Positions 8,286 to 17,274 of a DNA stretch of 64,000 nt are shown here, piece by piece. The stretch spans positions 1-64,000 of the forward strand of contig NZ_MASS01000002.1 of NCBI RefSeq assembly GCF_001707885.1, read 5' to 3'. Within the stretch, counting starts at the first letter, position 1. The number at the start of each line of letters is the position of its first letter. Made by a program: the position numbers and the translations under genes. The stretch comes from Desulfosporosinus cupriresistens. GTDB taxonomy: Bacteria; Bacillota; Desulfitobacteriia; Desulfitobacteriales; Desulfitobacteriaceae. The notes below the pieces were generated by a model. That model was given only the letters and a program-made list of their open reading frames with translations, made no database searches and was not told the origin of the DNA.

Positions 8286-9980
8286 ATGAAGTTTAGGGAG
8301 TTTACTTATAGAAGGCCGGATATGTTGGAACTGGAAACCAAGTTTTCTGGCCTTTTGGCTAAGTTCGATCAGGCTGGAGATTTCGAGCAACAGGATGCTC
8401 TGATGGTAGCGATAAATGAGCTAAGAAGTGAATTTGAGACGCTGGAACAGCTGGTGATTATCCGCCATACCGTAGATACGAATGACCTGTATTATGAGGA
8501 GGAACAGGCCTATTTTGACGAGGTCACGCCGATATATCAAGGCTTAATCTCCAGGTATTATCAGTCGTTAGTTAACTCGAAGTTTCGGCAGGCTTTAGAA
8601 GAAAAGTGGGGGAAACAGCTTTTTACTAAAGCAGATCTAACCCTTAAAACCTTTGCCCCGGAAATCATTCAAGATTTGCAACAAGAAAATAAATTGTCAA
8701 GTGAATATACCAAGCTTATTGCCTCAGCCAAGATTATGTTTGAAGGAGAAGAGCGAAATCTGCCGGGCTTGGTTCCGTTCCAGTTATCGACCGATCGATC
8801 GATGCGGAAACGAGCCAATGAGGCTAAATACGCCTTCTTTACTGCCAATGAAATGAAGTTTGATGAAATCTATGACAGTTTGGTTAAAGTTCGGGCACGT
8901 ATTGCAGAAAAATTGGGCTATGAAAACTTTATTGAACTTGGGTATGCTAGAATGCTGCGCTCAGACTATACCCCAGCCATGGTGGCAAGTTTCCGCAAAC
9001 AAGTCCTTGACTCTATCGTTCCCGTGGCTAGTAAATTACGGGAAAGACAGCGTAAACGGTTGGGGGCAGAGGTCCTGGTGTATTATGATGAGAAGTTCGA
9101 TTTCCAGACGGGCAATGCTAAGCCTAAGGGTGATCCAGAGTGGATTGTGGCTAATGGGCAAAGTATGTACAACGAGTTGTCAGTAGAGACAGGCGAATTT
9201 TTCAAGTCGATGGTGGAGAATGAGCTTATGGATTTAGTTGCTAAAAAAGGTAAGGCCGGTGGTGGCTACTGTACCTATATTAGCAACTATCAGGTGCCGT
9301 TTATTTTCTCCAATTTTAATGGTACCTCAGGTGATATTGATGTCTTGACACATGAGGCAGGGCATGCTTTTCAAGTTTATTGCAGCAAAGACTATCAAAT
9401 TCCAGAATATCATTGGCCTACCTATGAGGCTTGTGAGATTCACTCGATGAGCATGGAATTCTTCACCTGGCCTTGGATGGAACTCTTTTTTCAAGAAGAC
9501 ACCGCAAAGTATAAGTTCGCCCACTTGAGCGCTGCTTTACTTTTCATTCCCTACGGAGTTACGGTTGATGAATTTCAGCATTTCGTTTATGCTCACCCGG
9601 AGGCTTCTCCCCAGGAGAGGAAAGCTGCTTGGAGAGAAATCGAAAAAAGATATCTACCCCATCGCATTTATGAGGACAACGATTATTTAGAACGTGGTAG
9701 TTACTGGCATCAACAAGGGCATATTTTTGGCGATCCATTTTATTACATAGACTACACCCTAGCCCAAATCTGTGCTTTCCAGTTCTGGAAAAGGTCCCGT
9801 GAAAATCACAACACGGCCTGGACTGATTACCTGAGGTTATGTAAGGCTGGAGGTAGTCAGTCGTTTCTGGAGCTGGTCGAGTTAGCTAATTTGATTTCTC
9901 CTTTTCAGGACGGTTGCATCGCATCTGTGGTTAGCGTTATTGAAGACTGGCTTGATGGCGTGGAGGATGCAAAGCTATGA
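8286..9980 (+). CDS. M3-family oligoendopeptidase (PepF-like)
   Basis: A 564-residue cytoplasmic zinc metallopeptidase that would cleave short peptides. The M3 motif HEAGH is at 356-360 (DVLTHEAGHAFQ), and the downstream Glu of the third zinc ligand lies in EACEIHSMSMEFF. The family-typical end region includes YLPHRIYEDNDYLERGSYWHQQGH. An upstream in-frame ATG at 8271 is rejected, because its first bases (GGAGGTGG) form the ribosome site for the ATG at 8286. It is a single gene with no clear partners; the Toprim gene follows 76 bp later. Length is normal for the family (550-600). Confidence 0.93.
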   Translation: MKFREFTYRRPDMLELETKFSGLLAKFDQAGDFEQQDALMVAINELRSEFETLEQLVIIRHTVDTNDLYYEEEQAYFDEVTPIYQGLISRYYQSLVNSKFRQALEEKWGKQLFTKADLTLKTFAPEIIQDLQQENKLSSEYTKLIASAKIMFEGEERNLPGLVPFQLSTDRSMRKRANEAKYAFFTANEMKFDEIYDSLVKVRARIAEKLGYENFIELGYARMLRSDYTPAMVASFRKQVLDSIVPVASKLRERQRKRLGAEVLVYYDEKFDFQTGNAKPKGDPEWIVANGQSMYNELSVETGEFFKSMVENELMDLVAKKGKAGGGYCTYISNYQVPFIFSNFNGTSGDIDVLTHEAGHAFQVYCSKDYQIPEYHWPTYEACEIHSMSMEFFTWPWMELFFQEDTAKYKFAHLSAALLFIPYGVTVDEFQHFVYAHPEASPQERKAAWREIEKRYLPHRIYEDNDYLERGSYWHQQGHIFGDPFYYIDYTLAQICAFQFWKRSRENHNTAWTDYLRLCKAGGSQSFLELVELANLISPFQDGCIASVVSVIEDWLDGVEDAKL

Positions 9981-10056
9981 TGAAGCATATTTCAGCAGCA
10001 AAAAGTAAAAGCTACGCTGGATAACTATTTAGAGGGCGGAAAGTATTGGTGGGATA

Positions 10057-10398
10057 ATGGGTAGAGTTATTATAGTAGAAGGAAAAACAGATAAACAGCG
10101 TTTGCAGCAACTTCTGGATGAACCCGTGGAGATTGCTTGTACCAATGGGACATTAGGGCCGGATAAGTTAGAACAATTAATCGCAGAATTCAGTGATGAT
10201 GAGGTTTGCGTTCTCCTGGATGCCGATCATGCCGGCGATAAGGCAAGGAGATTATTTAAACAAGAGTTTCCCAACGTTCGTCACCTATACACCCACCGGA
10301 TGTACCGTGAAGTGGCGACTACCCCATTGAACGTTTTAGCACAGATCCTTGAGGGAGCCCACTTTGCGGTTAAGATGCCGGAAGACGAAGACATATAG
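10057..10398 (+). CDS. Small stand-alone Toprim-domain protein
   Basis: A 113-residue protein that is almost entirely a Toprim fold: the Gly/Glu start IIVEGKTDKQRL (catalytic Glu about residue 8) and the acidic motif LLDADHAGDKA (about 52-62, DxD type). Toprim domains bind Mg2+ in primases, topoisomerases and RNase M5. Single-domain versions of this size occur in Firmicutes with unknown substrate, and RNase M5 (RnmV) is larger. A GGTGGG site precedes the ATG closely. It lies just after the peptidase gene and may be cotranscribed. Exact role not known. Confidence 0.8.
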   Translation: MGRVIIVEGKTDKQRLQQLLDEPVEIACTNGTLGPDKLEQLIAEFSDDEVCVLLDADHAGDKARRLFKQEFPNVRHLYTHRMYREVATTPLNVLAQILEGAHFAVKMPEDEDI

Positions 10399-10733
10399 CA
10401 GATAAGAATGGTAGACAAAGCAAATCCTACAAATCAAAAAGGGAAGTCCTTTCGTTTTGACATCGGGGCGGAGGATTTCTTTTTTAGTTGAAAACGGTTG
10501 TTATAGAGGTGTTAGAGGTTAGTGAATGTTATAATTTAGAAAGAATAATTGTTAAATTGTTTACTGGAAATAGTGACGAAAAGTGTCGTAAGTCAGCGGA
10601 TGAAAGCAACAGGAGTCTTGTTACAGGCCTGATTTCTATGCTTACTACACAGGAAGAGGTATAATAAGATTGTTGAGGAAATCGACAAAACAAATTCATA
10701 ACTAATAATCATAGTTATGATAGGAGTGAAACT
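10399..10733. other. Intergenic stretch without recognised gene
   Basis: This 335-bp gap holds only a weak hairpin (GAAGTCCT at about 10443-10450 with AGGATTTC at about 10472-10479) followed by a T-run, which may terminate the Toprim transcript. The rest (10500-10730) presumably carries the promoter of the acyltransferase gene, but no convincing -35/-10 pair or known RNA motif was found. Confidence 0.35.
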
Positions 10734-11447
10734 ATGTTTCGTACGATAGTTTGGTTTGCTTACTTTTGGCTTTATCTGATAAAGATTATGCCTTCGTATT
10801 TTAAAGTTAATAGTCTTTTAGAAAAGCAGAAAATTAATGAACGAGATAAATTAGTAAATTCGGTAGCATCAAAATGGGCTAAGGATTTACTAAACTTTGC
10901 TGGTGCCAAGGTTACAGTGATTGGAGCGGAGAATGTTCCTTTGGATCGTGCAGTTTTATTCGTGAGTAATCACCAGGGCAATTTTGATATACCGATATTA
11001 TTGGGCTGTATTGATAAACCTAAAGCATTTATTGCGAAAGCTGAAATATTAAAAATCCCGATAATATCCAAATGGATGAAGCAAATGAACTGTTTATTTC
11101 TGGATCGGCATGACATGCGTCAATCCCTACGGGTTATGAATCAGGCAGCGGACTATTTAAAAAAAGGATATTCAATGGTGATCTTTCCTGAAGGAACCCG
11201 TTCGAAAGGGAATACAATGGGGGAATTTAAAGCTGGTAGTTTAAGAATAGCATTAAAAGCAAACGTCCCTATTGTTCCTGTTACGATTAAAGGAAGTTTT
11301 AAACTCATGGAAGAAAGCGGCTTTTTAATAAAACCGGCAGAAGTTGAAATGGTAATATCGGAGCCTATTGAGACTTATCACCTCACAAAAGAACAGATTA
11401 ATGGGTTGCACGAAAAAGTGCGTACAATTATTTCAAGTAAGCTGTAG
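10734..11447 (+). CDS. plsC: 1-acyl-sn-glycerol-3-phosphate acyltransferase
   Basis: A 237-residue PlsC-family acyltransferase that would add the second acyl chain to lysophosphatidate in phospholipid synthesis. The catalytic HX4D motif is in SNHQGNFDIP (about 81-90), and the substrate motif FPEGTRSKG is at about 156-164. A hydrophobic N-terminus (about 1-20) would anchor it to the membrane. The later VPIVPVTIKGS segment is typical of the family. Ribosome site AGGAGTG before the ATG. Monocistronic by spacing, with 287 bp upstream and 239 bp downstream free of genes. Other acyl acceptors cannot be excluded. Confidence 0.9.
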   Translation: MFRTIVWFAYFWLYLIKIMPSYFKVNSLLEKQKINERDKLVNSVASKWAKDLLNFAGAKVTVIGAENVPLDRAVLFVSNHQGNFDIPILLGCIDKPKAFIAKAEILKIPIISKWMKQMNCLFLDRHDMRQSLRVMNQAADYLKKGYSMVIFPEGTRSKGNTMGEFKAGSLRIALKANVPIVPVTIKGSFKLMEESGFLIKPAEVEMVISEPIETYHLTKEQINGLHEKVRTIISSKL

Positions 11448-11686
11448 AATTAGCAAGTTCTGAGAGGAGTGGCAGAGCCCTGAATCTTAATAAAATCTTG
11501 AGATGCTAATCACATTTCTACTAAATTTTAGTTATATTCTTAATCATAAAGTTGAAAGGAGTGTTGAAGCGTTAGTTAGAAAATAGTAAGGATGTAATGG
11601 CCTATATAATTGCTTAAAGAACTAAAGTGAGGAAAAAACCGGAGATAACAAAAACCTCGTTTTGATCAGGAGGGTGTTAATCAAAA

Positions 11687-12235
11687 GTGGAAAAGCAAAA
11701 TAAAATCCCAGGATTTTCGAGCAAACCTTGGATACTGGTTGGGATATTACTGATGATAGTGTCGATTGGAACTGTTGGATGTAGTTCAAGTAAAGCAACT
11801 ACTGCACAATCAACAAATCAGGGACAACCAGGCCAGGGGCAGAGAGTACGTAATCCGGCGTTAACGGCTGCAATGGAAATACGTCGTCTAGAAAATGATC
11901 AACAAAACCCTTTAACCAGTGACCAGAAAGAAAAGCTTAAACCAATTTTGCAAGAATTGATCAATACGCCGAATGCAAGTCAAGATATTTTACAACAAAA
12001 AGCTGATGCAATTAACGCTGTTTTTACAGACCAACAAAAAAGTTCTTTAACCACACGGAGAGCTCCCAATGGAAATAGCCAAAACGCTAATAACTCAAAT
12101 GAAAACTCATCTAAGGGAAATTACCCCCAAGGGGGATCCGGTAGCGGAAATGGGAGTGGGAATGGTGGCAGGCCAACTGGGAGCGGCTTGAATCCACAAG
12201 ATATGTATCAACAGGTTTTAGATTCATTAAAGTAA
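11687..12235 (+). CDS. Small secreted lipoprotein with Gln/Asn/Gly-rich regions
   Basis: A 182-residue lipoprotein: basic start, hydrophobic segment and a lipobox ending in GTVGC (Cys about 32). Next comes a low-complexity Gln/Gly stretch. A short helical core then carries two Spy/CpxP-like motifs (LTSDQKEKLKPIL and FTDQQKSSL), followed by a long Asn/Ser/Gly tail. The LTxxQ likeness suggests an envelope protein, but no specific function is claimed. The GTG start at 11687 is preceded by AGGAGGGTG. It ends before a strong bidirectional terminator, so it is a single-gene unit. Confidence 0.75.
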   Translation: MEKQNKIPGFSSKPWILVGILLMIVSIGTVGCSSSKATTAQSTNQGQPGQGQRVRNPALTAAMEIRRLENDQQNPLTSDQKEKLKPILQELINTPNASQDILQQKADAINAVFTDQQKSSLTTRRAPNGNSQNANNSNENSSKGNYPQGGSGSGNGSGNGGRPTGSGLNPQDMYQQVLDSLK

Positions 12236-12291
12236 GTTGATGAACAGCAAAGATTTTAATGGGGGATAACTTTCCTGAATTGTCTATGAAT

Positions 12292-12350
12292 CTATCTAAA
12301 AAGAGAGTCTTTCACCGCCTCCGCGTGTGAAAGACTCTCTTTTTAGATAG
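12292..12350. terminator. Strong bidirectional terminator
   Basis: A perfect 24-bp inverted repeat (12292-12315 with 12327-12350) around an 11-nt loop. A-rich and T-rich ends on the two arms provide a T-run in either direction. It closes the lipoprotein gene and isolates the UbiB-like gene that follows. Confidence 0.85.
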
Positions 12351-12440
12351 CTGATCGCCCTCAGAAACACTCTGGAACATGTGGGAATATCATGTGAGTA
12401 TGAGTAAGCTTGCATAAAGATAAAAAAGGAGCGCGTTCTC

Positions 12441-13778
12441 GTGCTTGAACAGACATTGCGTCATTTTCGTCGTTATCAAGAGATTGTATCCGTGTTCATC
12501 CGGAATGGATTCGGATTTATTCTTTTTGAGCATTTGGGTTTCGGAGGTAACCGAGCATCTGCAGAAGTGGATTTGGTTCAGCTGGGGCAGCGCATTCGTC
12601 AAGCCTTAGGTGAACTAGGACCGACGTTTATGAAAATAGGACAATTTGCCAGTACGCGGCCAGATATCATTCCTAAGCCGATACTTAAGGAGTTGGAACA
12701 ACTTCAGGATAGAGCTCCGTTGATTCGCTTCGAAAACGTCCGGCGGACGGTTGAACAGGAGCTGGGTGCTCCAATTACAGAACTCTTTCGTGAATTTTCT
12801 CCATTGCCTCTGGCCGCAGCATCAATTGGTCAAGTTCATTACGCAGTACTTCACACGGGAGAGCCCGTGGTGGTAAAAGTGCAACGCCCAAACATTTCCA
12901 CCGTGATTCAGACGGATTTGGAAATCATGCAGGATATTGTAACCTTGATTGAACAACGTCTTCCCAAAGCTAAAGATTATGCACTTCATGGGATGCTTAA
13001 GGAATTTTCCGGATGGTTGGAAAAAGAACTTGATTACACGACTGAAGGGAAAAACGCTGAAAAAATGGCCCAAGGGTTTGAGGGTGATCCTCTGGTTATA
13101 GTCCCGTGTATTTTCTGGAAGTTTACAACTAGGCGTGTTCTTACTATGGCTTATATTGATGGGGTTAAACTCAATGATCGGCAAAAAATTACTGCCTTAC
13201 ATTATAATAAGAAAATAATTGCCGCACGCATAAGTAAAGCGTTGCTCCAACAAATCATAAGGGATGGTTTCTTCCATGGAGACCCTCACCCTGGAAACAT
13301 TTTTGTTTTATCCGGAGAGAGAATCGCTTTTGTTGATTTTGGGATTGTAGGAAATCTAACTCCGCTTATGAAACGCCGCTTTGCAAATTTAATCAGTTCC
13401 TTGACCCGTCGTGACACGAAGTCTATGGTGAAGGCGATGTTACAACTCGGTGTGGTGCCTCAAAATGTCGATCTAGATCGCTTGCGATTGGACCTGGATG
13501 GAATTCGCAGGAAACATCTAGATGTTCCCATTGCCCAAACCGCTCTTCCTGAGCTTGTCAACGATCTTTTGAGTATGGCATTTAATCACCGAATTGAGAT
13601 TCCCTCAGATTTTATTTTAATAGGAAAGTCTCTCTTAACGCTTCAGGGAATTGTTCATGAGCTTGATCCGAGCATGAGCGTAGCGGAGCTAGCAAAACCG
13701 TTTCGATTTCAGTTTATTAAAGAGCATTTCTTAATTATTAAATGGGTCCAAAAAATTTGTAAAAAGAAATTTAATTAA
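12441..13778 (+). CDS. ABC1/UbiB/AarF-family atypical kinase
   Basis: A 445-residue member of the ABC1 (UbiB/AarF/COQ8) family. Recognisable are the KxGQ motif (FMKIGQFASTRPD, about 64-76), the AAASIGQVH Ala-rich loop (about 115-123) in place of the usual P-loop, the Lys in VVKVQRP, the catalytic FHGDPHPGNIF (about 276-286) and the metal-binding VDFGIVG (about 297-303). Relatives support quinone or lipid synthesis, though in Firmicutes the role is unclear. The C-terminal membrane helices of some UbiB proteins are not obvious. GTG start with AAAGGAG upstream. Stands alone. Confidence 0.88.
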   Translation: MLEQTLRHFRRYQEIVSVFIRNGFGFILFEHLGFGGNRASAEVDLVQLGQRIRQALGELGPTFMKIGQFASTRPDIIPKPILKELEQLQDRAPLIRFENVRRTVEQELGAPITELFREFSPLPLAAASIGQVHYAVLHTGEPVVVKVQRPNISTVIQTDLEIMQDIVTLIEQRLPKAKDYALHGMLKEFSGWLEKELDYTTEGKNAEKMAQGFEGDPLVIVPCIFWKFTTRRVLTMAYIDGVKLNDRQKITALHYNKKIIAARISKALLQQIIRDGFFHGDPHPGNIFVLSGERIAFVDFGIVGNLTPLMKRRFANLISSLTRRDTKSMVKAMLQLGVVPQNVDLDRLRLDLDGIRRKHLDVPIAQTALPELVNDLLSMAFNHRIEIPSDFILIGKSLLTLQGIVHELDPSMSVAELAKPFRFQFIKEHFLIIKWVQKICKKKFN

Positions 13779-13918
13779 TGATTCCTTTCCTTTGGTAAAC
13801 CAGAATAAAGTAATCAATGGAACAGAAAGAAAGATTGAGCGTATCTTGTATTAGAGCGATTTATAGTGAAATTAGAGGTAGAAAGCAAACAAATATCTTA
13901 ATAGGGCGGAGATTATAG

Positions 13919-14845
13919 ATGATTAAGGTTGAAGGAATAACCAAACTATATCCAAAAGATAACGATAGAACTAAGTGGAAAGAAACTAACAAGATTAGAG
14001 GAATTAAAGACGTAACGTTCCAAGTCAATCAAGGAGAAGTATTTGGCTTTTTGGGTCCCAATGGTGCGGGGAAGACAACAATGATTCGTCATCTTATGGG
14101 TTTTATAAAACCAGATGCTGGGTTTGCTCAGATTAAGGGGCTAGATTGCTGGAAAAATTCCTTGGCTGTAAAGGCGATCGTGAGTTATCTACCAGGCGAG
14201 ATGAATTTCCTGGAGCAGATGTCTGGCCTAGAGTTTTTAAATCTGATGTCAGGAATGCATGGGGATCGACCGATTTACCAGAAACGCCGAGATGTCCTTA
14301 GTGAACGCTTAGATCTGAATCTAAAACAGCCTATTAAAAAAATGTCTAAAGGAATGAAACAAAAATTAGGAATCATTTACGCGCTGATGTTAGATTCTGA
14401 GGTTCTAATTTTAGACGAACCGACTTCAGGTTTAGATCCGCTTATGCAAAAAGTATTTGTTGATTTGGTTTTGAAAGAAAAATGTCAGGGAAAGACTATT
14501 TTTATTTCCTCGCATTTGTTTCCTGAGGTGGAGCGGACCTGTGATCGGGTGGGAATCATTCGGGACGGTAAATTGGCTGCGGTGGAGGACATTCAAAAAC
14601 TTCGGCAGGCTCAGCACAGAACCTTTGATATAACGGTTGAAGATGAAGGGCAAGTACAACTTCTTCGTGAGCGCGGCTTAGCAATTGTCGCGGTTAAGGG
14701 AACTGGTCTATCGGTCAAAGTACAGGGAGATTTAAACCCGCTTTTAAGTGGACTCGCACAAGTGAATGTAAAGGAGTTTTCTCAGAAGACGACAGAATTA
14801 GAAGAAGCGTTCATGCATTTTTATGAAGGGGAGGGACGTTTCTGA
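13919..14845 (+). CDS. ABC-2 type exporter, ATP-binding subunit
   Basis: A 308-residue ABC ATPase: Walker A GPNGAGKTT (about 47-55), a degenerate signature MSKGMKQK (usual LSGGQ replaced), Walker B VLILDEPTSGLDP and the switch His in SSHLFPE. A C-terminal extension of about 90 residues is typical of BcrA/CcmA-type exporters. Its stop overlaps the putative CTG start of the permease gene, implying translational coupling. It is the only ATPase of this cluster, so it probably serves both permeases (14842-15645 and 17275-18084). Substrate unknown. Confidence 0.9.
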   Translation: MIKVEGITKLYPKDNDRTKWKETNKIRGIKDVTFQVNQGEVFGFLGPNGAGKTTMIRHLMGFIKPDAGFAQIKGLDCWKNSLAVKAIVSYLPGEMNFLEQMSGLEFLNLMSGMHGDRPIYQKRRDVLSERLDLNLKQPIKKMSKGMKQKLGIIYALMLDSEVLILDEPTSGLDPLMQKVFVDLVLKEKCQGKTIFISSHLFPEVERTCDRVGIIRDGKLAAVEDIQKLRQAQHRTFDITVEDEGQVQLLRERGLAIVAVKGTGLSVKVQGDLNPLLSGLAQVNVKEFSQKTTELEEAFMHFYEGEGRF

Positions 14846-15645
14846 ATCAGACATTATTTTGCGCTATGCTTAAACGACAGGGCAAGAAAGCGATAAACTA
14901 CGCAACGGGGCTATCGTTCTATAATCTTCTATTGATCGGAGTCTATCCTACAATTTCTCAGTCTATGGTCGCGACTGAATTAGCGATGAATTTGCCGAAT
15001 TCTGTGAAACGTGTCTTTGGGGTTTCTTCAGCAAGTGAACTTAATCGCTTCGAGTCCTATGTTTCTACCCAATGCTTTGGCCGAGTTTGGTTGCTTGTGA
15101 TGGGAATTTATTCGATAAGTACGGCTGATGCTTTAATCACAAAATTGGTTGATCAGGGAGCGATGGCTTACCTTTTATCTTCTCCGGTGGGGCGACAAGA
15201 GGTGTTTTTTACTCAAGTAGCTGTACTGGTGAGTGGATTGGCCTTGCTGATGGGCTTAACTGTGCTGGGGATTTGGGGAGAAATGACGTTGTTTCATATT
15301 CCGATCGATGTATGGTCATATTTTCGCCTGGGGATCCTGGGATTTGCTCTGTTTTCAGCGGTTGGCGCCTACAGCTTATTTTTCTCGGTCTTATTTGATG
15401 TAGAAGAGTGTACAATTTTGAGTGCTTCCAGTCTCACCTTTTTATGTTATGCTCTGGATGTCTGTTCAGATCTTAATGATCGATTTTCCTGGGTTAAAAA
15501 ACTGACGATATTTGGTTGGGTTAGACCCCAAGAAGTTTTGGATGGTGAGGTGCCTACCATCCCAACCCTCGGATTGTTCGGACTTTCAACTATTTTCATT
15601 TTGCTTGCTGGATATATTTTTAGCAAGAAAGATATCCACGTTTAA
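14842..15645 (+). CDS. ABC-2 type permease, first paralogue (probable CTG start)
   Basis: About 267 residues with some six membrane helices. The first ATG is at 14866, but the N-terminus encoded just before it (NQTLFCAMLKRQGKKAI) aligns with the start of the paralogue at 17275 (MNDTLYRVMLRQEGKKVI). A GGGGAGGG ribosome site lies 6 nt before an in-frame CTG at 14842 that overlaps the ATPase stop (CTGA). I therefore infer a CTG start, with 14866 as the conservative alternative. Shared motifs with the paralogue include SVKR-FGVS, FGR-W and YLLSSPV-R. It forms the membrane part of an exporter with the upstream ATPase. Confidence 0.75.
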   Translation: MNQTLFCAMLKRQGKKAINYATGLSFYNLLLIGVYPTISQSMVATELAMNLPNSVKRVFGVSSASELNRFESYVSTQCFGRVWLLVMGIYSISTADALITKLVDQGAMAYLLSSPVGRQEVFFTQVAVLVSGLALLMGLTVLGIWGEMTLFHIPIDVWSYFRLGILGFALFSAVGAYSLFFSVLFDVEECTILSASSLTFLCYALDVCSDLNDRFSWVKKLTIFGWVRPQEVLDGEVPTIPTLGLFGLSTIFILLAGYIFSKKDIHV

Positions 15646-15649
15646 GAAA

Positions 15650-15960
15650 GTTATACTTTTAGACTAGGATAAAGAAAACTTGGCTGGCGCCAAGCCTTAG
15701 CGAAGGCGGCTGCCTAGTTGCTCTTATGCTTAGAAAGTATATAACGAAGTTTATACTTTCTGATAGTATAAAGAAAACCCGGCTTCGCCAAGCCTTGGCG
15801 AAGGCGAAACCGTTGGTTACACTTATGCTACAGACGACACGAAGACACTGTCTTCGCACGAGTTAAACCATCTTGAAGACACTGTCTTCGCACGTATTAG
15901 CCTTCTTGCAGTATGCAACGAAGTTATTCTTTCTGATTAAGTATGAGAAAAGCGAAAAGC
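15650..15960. repeat. Mosaic of intergenic palindromic repeats
   Basis: Between the first permease and the methyltransferase, an approximately 100-bp segment is imperfectly duplicated (copies starting about 15650 and 15751, each with ATAAAGAAAAC then GGCT and an AAGCCTT palindrome). The second copy contains TTCGCCAAG-C-CTTGGCGAA (15784-15802). Two copies of the dispersed palindrome CGAAGACA-C-TGTCTTCG follow (15840-15856 intact, 15874-15890 with one change). The same units, in inverse orientation, recur at 34715-34935 and 41824-41860. No coding potential was recognised. Confidence 0.75.
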
Positions 15961-16102
15961 GCAGCCTTTTGATGCAAGTCAAAGGGCTTTTCCTAAAGGT
16001 ATTGAATACTTTAACATACATGCACAAAAGAATTTTGTCCTGACATAGTATATTTTGTAGGGAGTTCGTTAATTAGATCCTTAATCTAATTTTAGAGATA
16101 AG

Positions 16103-16136
16103 TATAAAGCCCCTGTTTCTTAACAGGGGCTTTATA
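16103..16136 (+). terminator. Perfect 15-bp hairpin before the methyltransferase gene
   Basis: TATAAAGCCCCTGTT (16103-16117) and its exact complement (16122-16136) enclose a 4-nt loop, with T-rich flanks on both strands. It lies only 48 bp before the methyltransferase start, so it either ends read-through from the repeat region or attenuates the following operon. Confidence 0.75.
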
Positions 16137-16183
16137 GTAGATCGATTGCGAAGAATTGTGGATGAGCAAAAGGAGGAACGATT

Positions 16184-17269
16184 TTGGACGCAGGCATGTT
16201 GGCATTGCTCGGTAAAACCACAGCCCTAATGGAGCATCTGGGTTTTTTATGGGTCGTGCAGACTGGCATGGAGTTAAATCTCTGGGCAGAATTAGAACGA
16301 GACGGAAGCATAGATGATCTAATGGCCCTCCATCCGGGCTGGGACAAGATTCTCTTGGATCACTGGTTAGAACAGGCTTATTGCCAGGACTTACTCATCA
16401 AAAATAATGGATACTTCCGAGTTACTAAACTGGGAAAGGCAATCAATAAATACAGAAATAGTGGATTAGAGGCCCTGTATAAGGAGCTAGTAAGTCATTG
16501 GGGCATAGAGTTTGCAGAGCTTCCGCAGCTCATAACCAATCAAAAGGAGAAATTAGCCTTTGGTTCCGACATGGAGGAAGAATTAATTTCTAAAGCCTCT
16601 TTAGCCTCAGAGCCCTTTGTCTGGCCATTTTTGCGGTCTAAATGCCAGCGAGAGAAATGGCAAAAAGTCTTGGATCTTGGCTGTGGGGAAGGGTTGTATT
16701 TAAATAAGCTTGCTTGTGAATTTCCGCTCCTACACGGTGTAGGCCTTGAAATGAATCCTGTTGTCGCGTCTAGAGCACAGGAGCGCGCCAAAGAGACTGG
16801 GGGGCGAATCCATATTCTTTGCGAGGATATTTTATCACTTAGGAATTTACACGATAGGAAACAGCAAGAAAATGAACTGCTTGCAGATGCAGAGAGACTT
16901 CTTGATGAGTCAGGAACGTTTGATCTTTGCCTACTAAATAACAGTATTTACTACTTTACGCCAGAACAAAGAATTCAGCTCCTAGAGAGTATTAAAGGGT
17001 TACTGACTCCAGGTGGGCAAGTGGGGATATTAACAGCTGTGCGAAAGGGTGAACCGATTCGAGTATTTCGGACACATGTGCCGCAGAATCTGATGAGTTT
17101 CTTCCTGGCTTGCCACCAGGGATTTCAAGGGTTACCAACTGAACAAGAAATTCTTACGCTTCTGCAGCAAACGGGCTACACAGATGTGAACATTTCGGTT
17201 ATGCCTTTGGGAACCTCCCATTATTTCTTTGCCAAATGCTCTCATGAGTGTTCAGAAATGTCGAGGTAA
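16184..17269 (+). CDS. Class I SAM-dependent methyltransferase
   Basis: A 361-residue methyltransferase. The N-terminal half (about 1-110) looks like the winged-helix dimerisation domain of O-methyltransferases (LWVVQTGMELNLWAEL, then FRVTKLGKAI). The SAM-binding Rossmann fold begins at VLDLGCGEGLYLNKLA (about 163-178), with an acidic motif II region and a post-I loop typical of class I enzymes. TTG start supported by AGGAGG 7 nt upstream. It is placed 5 bp before the second exporter permease, so the modified product may be exported by the same system. Acceptor unknown. Confidence 0.82.
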   Translation: MDAGMLALLGKTTALMEHLGFLWVVQTGMELNLWAELERDGSIDDLMALHPGWDKILLDHWLEQAYCQDLLIKNNGYFRVTKLGKAINKYRNSGLEALYKELVSHWGIEFAELPQLITNQKEKLAFGSDMEEELISKASLASEPFVWPFLRSKCQREKWQKVLDLGCGEGLYLNKLACEFPLLHGVGLEMNPVVASRAQERAKETGGRIHILCEDILSLRNLHDRKQQENELLADAERLLDESGTFDLCLLNNSIYYFTPEQRIQLLESIKGLLTPGGQVGILTAVRKGEPIRVFRTHVPQNLMSFFLACHQGFQGLPTEQEILTLLQQTGYTDVNISVMPLGTSHYFFAKCSHECSEMSR

Positions 17270-17274
17270 CTTCG

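Noticed and set aside
10560..10680. Possible riboswitch before plsC
   Set aside because: Some paired GC-richer pieces are present, but no known consensus blocks could be recognised.
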